Position numbers and translations under genes: made by a program. 64,000 bases of DNA from Hyphomicrobium sp. Its GTDB lineage: Bacteria; Pseudomonadota; Alphaproteobacteria; Rhizobiales; Hyphomicrobiaceae. The stretch lies in assembly GCA_022844105.1 (NCBI GenBank), contig JALHMJ010000002.1:124001-188000 (forward strand). The letters are read 5' to 3'. Positions 62,839 through 64,000 of the stretch are shown in pieces; the stretch's first letter is position 1, and each line of letters begins with the position of its first letter. Below the pieces are notes generated by a model. The model saw only the letters and a program-made list of their open reading frames with translations. It did no database searches and was not told the origin of the DNA.

Positions 62839-64000
62839 TCAGCGAAGGCTGCCGAGAAAGCTCTGATATTCCGGGGATTCGGTAAGAAGCCGCCGCGCCA
62901 GCGCCCGTACTTCGTCCACCTGATCGGCACGTAGTGCAAACGCCGTGGGAATGGCATTGAACTGGCGGCGCTCGTTGTCGTCGCGGATGTGATCGAACGT
63001 CAGGGCTGCAAACCGCACGTCAACCGGAGGTATTCCGGCGCGGCTCGGGCGCTTATTGACCTTATCGGCCCATTGCATGAACCCGCGCCGGGCCAGTCCT
63101 ATCGTCTCGCTATTCATAATGCCGATCGCGGAGTCGAATGACGCACTGATGCCGCCAACCAGGCTCGGCTCGCGCCCTTCCTGTGACCATGCATAGTCTT
63201 CGTAGGTCTGGGCGTTTGCGACGACAACCAGGACCTTTGAGACCTTATCCAAGCGTTCCGGTGAAAATGCGCCCGCCATATCTTCGACGTTGCCGGAATG
63301 CATAACAGGACTCATCATTGAGCCGCGCACGCCAAGATTGTCGGTTATGCCGCCATCGACGAGTCTGACGATGGGCATGTTCGCGGGCTTGAGGTATCGC
63401 TCGAGGGCGCGAGCCACTTGATAGTTGCGGTTGTAGATGTCCGGGTGTTCGAGGCTGTCCCGGACCCATGATTTGCGCCGGGCGGGACAGTCGTTATTGT
63501 AGTTTCGAACGGCAATCGGCGCGAAATAGCCCGGAACAGCCGAGGAGGCCATCACCGCCCGCGCAACGGGGAAGTCCTCTATCTTGGAACAGAGAAAATC
63601 GAACTGCTGTTGAATGAATGAGAACGTCATGCCCGTGTTGATGTCACTGGCGTTCACCACGATGACCGGCCCCGACCTTGAGTTCATGTCGGAAAGCGAC
63701 TTGTTCTGAAAGACGTTGTCTCCGAGCCAAGTGGCCGCCACATCGGATCGATTGACACCGGGAGAAGCCAGCGATGCGAGTGCAATTGGATTTACCAGCA
63801 ACGACTTGAGCTCACCCTGCACGTCACGCTTCAAGAAGGCAGTCTCGAAATCCGTGAAGAGTTTTTCGCCGAAGAGGCCGTAATAGGCGGCTGTATAGCT
63901 TCCTCCTGACACCGATGTGATGACGTCAACCTCATCCAGAAGCCGCTGAGGATGGCCGTGGATCGACACTTTTGTATCGCGAAGGGCTTCAAGGATTCCG
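62839..64000 (-). CDS. Patatin-like phospholipase family protein, N-terminus beyond the window
   Basis: The frame is open to the end of the window (GILEALRDTK precedes the GTG at 63969), so the gene continues to the right. Visible are the catalytic serine motif SVSGGS, the AVMASSAVPGYFAPI block and the catalytic aspartate in VDGGITDNLG. The expected glycine-rich oxyanion motif must lie outside. It differs clearly from the patatin gene at 55.8 kb. Confidence 0.85.
   Translation of the reverse strand, partial: GILEALRDTKVSIHGHPQRLLDEVDVITSVSGGSYTAAYYGLFGEKLFTDFETAFLKRDVQGELKSLLVNPIALASLASPGVNRSDVAATWLGDNVFQNKSLSDMNSRSGPVIVVNASDINTGMTFSFIQQQFDFLCSKIEDFPVARAVMASSAVPGYFAPIAVRNYNNDCPARRKSWVRDSLEHPDIYNRNYQVARALERYLKPANMPIVRLVDGGITDNLGVRGSMMSPVMHSGNVEDMAGAFSPERLDKVSKVLVVVANAQTYEDYAWSQEGREPSLVGGISASFDSAIGIMNSETIGLARRGFMQWADKVNKRPSRAGIPPVDVRFAALTFDHIRDDNERRQFNAIPTAFALRADQVDEVRALARRLLTESPEYQSFLGSLR

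Overview
The window looks like chromosomal DNA of an alphaproteobacterium, probably of the order Hyphomicrobiales (Rhizobiales). The evidence is the core segment valS, two PopZ-type (DUF2497) genes, tolC and pcm, plus DUF2924/DUF3489 and DUF2282/DUF692/DUF2063 families and a polyhydroxybutyrate/ketone-body cluster. The genus cannot be fixed from sequence reading alone.

Layout. (1) 1-12.6 kb is core genome: the 5' end of ilvD, an M48 metalloprotease, a DUF2939 protein, an aldehyde dehydrogenase, valS, tandem PopZ-like genes, tolC and pcm. (2) 12.63-28.75 kb is an integrative element inserted in the 3' end of tRNA-Cys(GCA), bounded by 46-bp direct repeats. From the right end it reads integrase, unknown, AlpA-like regulator, an O-like replication gene with internal iterons, a small set of phage tail and packaging genes (tape measure, chaperone-like, gp10-like, small terminase) and cargo. 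It has no capsid, portal or large terminase gene. It is either a gutted prophage or a phage satellite. (3) 28.9-33.9 kb starts with tRNA-Asn(GTT) and holds a large serine recombinase module (DUF3489-DUF2924-small protein-recombinase), a PIN-like toxin/antitoxin-like pair, and the remains of a gene controlled by a C-protein-like repressor. (4) 33.8-64 kb is a metal and stress region. It has a truncated copper-efflux segment, a six-gene radical SAM/disulfide reductase/TVP38/AhpD-like/DoxX/NrtS operon, a complete mer operon (merR | merTPFA), an L,D-transpeptidase/GDCCVxC/metalloprotease operon, two cysteine-repeat secreted proteins, DUF547/DUF3179/DUF3047 genes, a bufferin (gig/buf) copper-sequestering peptide operon, a YeeE/YedE transporter, a PHB/acetoacetate cluster, paired CBS proteins, an AhpD-like protein and a patatin-like protein.

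How it fits together. Eleven sites of the form G(T/A/C)AACC-N15/16-(C/G)GAA, correctly oriented, lie upstream of most transcription units between 34.4 and 62 kb, and a weaker twelfth lies before a CBS gene. This is the promoter pattern known for Caulobacter SigF, an ECF sigma factor. It suggests that the copper, bufferin, cysteine-repeat, radical SAM and cell-wall genes form one sigma regulon whose sigma and anti-sigma genes lie outside the window. The mer operon instead has its own MerR palindrome. All calls come from reading the sequence; no database search was run.
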